A model generated the notes under the pieces. That model saw only the letters and a list, made by a program, of their open reading frames with translations. It ran no database searches and was not told the origin of the DNA. Below are positions 15,748 to 15,796 of a stretch of 15,796 nt of DNA, piece after piece (position 1 is the first letter of the stretch; every line of letters starts with the position of its first letter). The position numbers and the translations under genes are program-made. Source of the DNA: Alphaproteobacteria bacterium (GTDB taxonomy: Bacteria; Pseudomonadota; Alphaproteobacteria; Micavibrionales; Micavibrionaceae); the NCBI GenBank assembly GCA_023140905.1, contig JAGLKS010000144.1, positions 1 to 15,796 of the forward strand, in the 5' to 3' direction.

Positions 15748-15796
15748 ATGCCAAGGTTCATGTTTAAAGAAGTATTCAGATATGCTGCTATGCCTG
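15748..15796 (+). CDS. start of a second DotA/TraY-like protein, cut by window edge
   Basis: Only 16 codons are visible, MPRFMFKEVFRYAAMP. They align without gaps to the first 16 residues of the upstream DotA, MQNIKAKDVIAYAIMP: seven identities (M1, K7, V9, Y12, A13, M15, P16) and a Glu/Asp exchange at position 8. A strong Shine-Dalgarno, GGAAGAGGA, ends six bases before the ATG. It follows dotA by 171 bases with no terminator between, so the pair may be one operon. The DotA-like assignment rests on this short N-terminal match only. Confidence 0.55.
   Translation, partial: MPRFMFKEVFRYAAMP

Noticed and set aside
1..15796. CRISPR arrays, tRNA or rRNA genes, transposases, integrases or attachment sites
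   Set aside because: Both strands were examined by eye. No regularly spaced direct repeats, no tRNA cloverleaf, no rRNA-like sequence and no recombinase ORF were seen.

Overview
The window looks like chromosome from an AT-leaning alphaproteobacterium that carries a Dot/Icm-type (IVB) secretion system. This rests on a full-length DotA/TraY-type protein and on protein style; a Micavibrio-like or Rickettsiales-like relative is an inference, not something the sequence proves. The sequence is housekeeping genes interleaved with lineage-specific secreted, membrane and very large unknown proteins.

Layout. Minus strand, 1-1106: the 5' part of rsmE (16S rRNA m3U1498 methyltransferase), preceded in the same direction by a short pseudopilin-like membrane-anchored protein. 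Minus strand, 1196-2398: a fold-type I PLP aminotransferase. 2399-3215: an AT-rich intergenic stretch that hides a 32-residue single-span membrane protein (2785-2883) with a good ribosome binding site, followed by a possible structured RNA ending in a strong intrinsic terminator (3033-3065). Plus strand: a secreted helical protein of unknown function (3216-3896), a GT4 glycosyltransferase (4021-5097), a structured leader (5180-5240), then a 1387-residue unknown protein (5307-9470). That protein has a repeat with a period of about 305 residues and a cysteine-rich C-terminal third. Minus strand, 9467-10063: tag (3-methyladenine DNA glycosylase I), whose stop codon overlaps the stop of the large gene. 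Plus strand, 10326-12002: ettA, behind a leader of perfect hairpins. 12003-12495: a dispersed palindromic repeat flanked by GC-rich hairpins, a terminator, and a 10-bp inverted repeat. Plus strand, 12496-15576: dotA, followed at the right edge (from 15748) by the first codons of a second gene whose N-terminus matches dotA's without gaps.

How the genes fit. dotA and its apparent tandem paralog are inner-membrane components of the IVB secretion machine. The pseudopilin-like and secreted helical proteins are envelope proteins. The large repeat protein has no export signal but lies in the same neighbourhood, so it is a reasonable but unproven candidate substrate or partner of that machine. rsmE, tag, ettA and the aminotransferase are ordinary cell functions. 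The less obvious content is the tiny membrane protein, the structured non-coding segments at 2950-3065, 5180-5240 and 10140-10230, the repeat architecture of the large protein, and the tandem DotA-like start.
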